This document shows positions 27,898 through 29,562 of a DNA stretch of 29,562 bases, piece by piece (within the stretch, counting starts at the first letter, position 1; each line of letters starts with the position of its first letter). A program made the translations under genes and the position numbers. The stretch is from Blastococcus sp. (GTDB lineage: Bacteria; Actinomycetota; Actinomycetes; Mycobacteriales; Geodermatophilaceae), in contig JAOPUS010000433.1 of NCBI GenBank assembly GCA_025963345.1, positions 1-29,562 on the forward strand, written 5' to 3'. The notes beneath the pieces are model-generated. The model saw only the letters and a list, made by a program, of their open reading frames with translations, searched no databases and had not been told where the DNA came from.

Positions 27898-29562
27898 ATG
27901 GCCGGACGTCGGCGCGCATCGAACCTGATCGCGCTGGCGTCCGGCCTGCTGCTCTGCGTCGCCGCCTGTTCCACCCCCCGGGAGGAACCGGTGCCGGAGG
28001 TCACCCTCGATCTGCTCGATCAGGACTGGGCGTCCATGCCCGGGGTCATGGCCGGGGCAGACGGGTTGCGAGTCAGTGCGATCGGCTCGCGAATCGTCGA
28101 GCAGGACGGCACTGGTGGCCAGCCGAACCCGCCGGTCCTGCTGGGCACCCACCTGGCGGTCGGTCGTGACTTCTCCATCAGCGCCACGCTCGACGACGTC
28201 TCGGCTGACGCCTCGTTGGCGCTGTACGACAAGCCGCCCGTCATCGCAGACGAATTCCGCATCGAGCCGGCGGGGATCCGTCTGACCATCCGGGGCGACG
28301 ACCTGGAGATCAGCGTCTGGGACGGATCCCCCCAGGACGACGTGACCCGTCCGCAACCCGTCTACGACGAGCACGTCACGGTGAGCGATCCCGCGGCGCC
28401 GCTCACCGTCAGCCGTTCCGGCGGCAACCTGGAGGTCGCCAGCAAGGGGAAGACCGTCGCCACGGTGGGGGAGGGCGACGTGTTCACGTCCGGCAAGCTC
28501 TGGCTGGGACTGTCCAGCGACGCCGGCTCCTTCCTGGTCAGTTCACTCACGGCCAGTGGTCGGAGCGGCGGCGACCTGCGAGCGGTCGACTCCGCGCACG
28601 ACTCCGTCACCCCCACGCCCGACGGCCTGCAGGCTCTGGCTGCGCAGGTGCGTCCCGACTTCCGCATCGGCGCGGCGCTGGCGCTCGGCCCGCTGACCAC
28701 CGACGCCGACTACGCCGGGGCGGCCCTCTCCAACTTCGGATCCGTCACGCCGGAGAACGCGATGAAGCCCCAGTTCCTGTCGCCCGAACGCGGGGTCTAC
28801 TCCTTTCAGGAGGCGGACGCCCTCATCGCCATCGCGCACAGGAACGGCATGAGCGTGCACGGCCACACGATCGCCTTCAGCGAAGCGATGCCGCAGTGGA
28901 TGCGGAACCTGCCCACCGGCACGGAGGCCGAACGGAGCTCGAGCGCGGCCGCCCTGCTCGACTATGTCCGCGCGGTCGTCACTCACTTCAAGGGCAGGCT
29001 GGACTCCCTGGACGTCGTGAACGAGCCGTTCGACGTCGATCAGGGCACCGACATGCAGCGCAACATCTGGTACAGCGTCTTCGGGCCCGGCTACCCGGCG
29101 ATCGTGTCGCAGGCTGTCTACGCGGTCGACCCGGACGTCAAGCAGTTCATCAACGAGAACGGAGCCGATCTGCCGGGCGCCCGGCAGGACGCCCTGCTCC
29201 AGCTGGCTCTGGACACCAACGCGGCCGGCGGCCACATCTACGGTGTCGGCCTGCAGGCCCACGTCTACGACTTCGAGACCGATGCGCTCCCGGCCGACGA
29301 GTTGACCCGGAGCTTCGAGCGGTTCAGGGAGAGCGGCCTGCGCGTCCGTATCTCGGAGAACGACGTGACCGGTGACGACGGGCCCTCTGCCCAGGCCGAC
29401 CAGTACGCCGCCGTGCTCGCTGCGTGCTTCCAGCACCCGAACTGCGTCTCTTACACCACCTGGGGCGTCGACGACCGTTACGACTGGTGGATCGACGACG
29501 ACGGCAGCCTGCAGCAGGGCCACGACCTGCTGTTCGACGACGGCGAGCCGACCGCCGCGTAC
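27898..29562 (+). CDS. GH10-type glycoside hydrolase lipoprotein, 3' end outside window
   Basis: Open from ATG 27898 to the window end, 555 residues so far. The signal LIALASGLLLCVAAC ends in a lipobox with Cys22. Residues about 30-235 form an unassigned beta-rich domain, and a GH10 barrel follows from about 243. SVTPENAMKPQFLSPERG is the typical GH10 start. DVVNEPF holds the acid/base Glu376, and RISENDV the nucleophile Glu487. YTTWGVDDRYDWW matches the C-terminal WGxxDxxSW. The loop that reads HTLVWH in xylanases is HTIAFS here, so the subsite His and Trp are lost and the substrate may not be xylan. It may cut or edit the polymer made by the neighbouring synthase. Confidence 0.85.
   Translation, partial: MAGRRRASNLIALASGLLLCVAACSTPREEPVPEVTLDLLDQDWASMPGVMAGADGLRVSAIGSRIVEQDGTGGQPNPPVLLGTHLAVGRDFSISATLDDVSADASLALYDKPPVIADEFRIEPAGIRLTIRGDDLEISVWDGSPQDDVTRPQPVYDEHVTVSDPAAPLTVSRSGGNLEVASKGKTVATVGEGDVFTSGKLWLGLSSDAGSFLVSSLTASGRSGGDLRAVDSAHDSVTPTPDGLQALAAQVRPDFRIGAALALGPLTTDADYAGAALSNFGSVTPENAMKPQFLSPERGVYSFQEADALIAIAHRNGMSVHGHTIAFSEAMPQWMRNLPTGTEAERSSSAAALLDYVRAVVTHFKGRLDSLDVVNEPFDVDQGTDMQRNIWYSVFGPGYPAIVSQAVYAVDPDVKQFINENGADLPGARQDALLQLALDTNAAGGHIYGVGLQAHVYDFETDALPADELTRSFERFRESGLRVRISENDVTGDDGPSAQADQYAAVLAACFQHPNCVSYTTWGVDDRYDWWIDDDGSLQQGHDLLFDDGEPTAAY

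Noticed and set aside
1..29562. CRISPR arrays, tRNA or rRNA genes, insertion sequences
   Set aside because: No regularly spaced repeats, no tRNA-like cloverleaf with a CCA-type end, and no transposase-like protein was seen on either strand.

Overview
The window is high-GC DNA from an actinobacterium: strong GC bias at third codon positions, GGAGG-type ribosome sites, frequent GTG/TTG starts, 4-nt ATGA/GTGA gene overlaps, a stand-alone ANTAR protein, and Wzc-like proteins with the chain-length and kinase parts in one chain. The genus cannot be told from the sequence. There are no tRNA or rRNA genes, CRISPR arrays, transposases or integrases.

Layout. (1) 1-521: 3' part of an nrfD-type membrane subunit gene. 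(2) About 522-19,700: a Wzx/Wzy-type exopolysaccharide locus. Its left minus-strand arm has a FemAB-like protein and an Alg14/Alg13-type glycosyltransferase, followed by the wreck of a Gfo/Idh/MocA oxidoreductase. A plus-strand run follows: methyltransferase, Wzc-like kinase, Wzy-like polymerase, Wzx flippase, GT2-GT4 fusion, a second Wzc-like protein with a broken Walker A, and a GH16 lipoprotein. A second minus-strand operon holds an intact oxidoreductase, the initiating sugar-phosphate transferase and two more FemAB-like proteins, and diverges from a DegT-type sugar aminotransferase. (3) 19,628-19,868: a second, frameshifted copy of the nrfD 3' end. An 89-bp block in it matches the left copy at 88 of 89 positions, so the locus lies between direct repeats like a genomic island. 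(4) 19,939-20,451: ANTAR RNA-binding regulator. (5) 20,857-29,562: a second polysaccharide module with glmS, a small membrane protein, a processive GT2 synthase of the PgaC/IcaA type, two polysaccharide deacetylases with carbohydrate-binding-like domains, and a GH10-type lipoprotein cut by the window end.

How it may work. The oxidoreductase and aminotransferase are suited to making an amino-sugar nucleotide, and the polyprenyl sugar-phosphate transferase starts the lipid-linked unit. The GTs extend it, Wzx flips it, Wzy polymerises it, and the Wzc pair sets chain length. Three FemAB-like acyltransferases suggest that amino acids are attached to the glycan or its precursor. GlmS can feed UDP-GlcNAc to the second module, whose GT2 synthase and deacetylases fit a partly deacetylated N-acetylglucosamine polymer.

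Most notable structure. The left arm looks like a decayed duplicate of the right arm: FemAB genes share an identical 19-nt leader with a TTG start, both oxidoreductase copies keep the same promoter, and both divergent sides carry the same 18-nt leader element and the same start region. Several transcription units open with a very short upstream ORF that overlaps or nearly touches the first real gene, four of them starting in the context GACTCATG.
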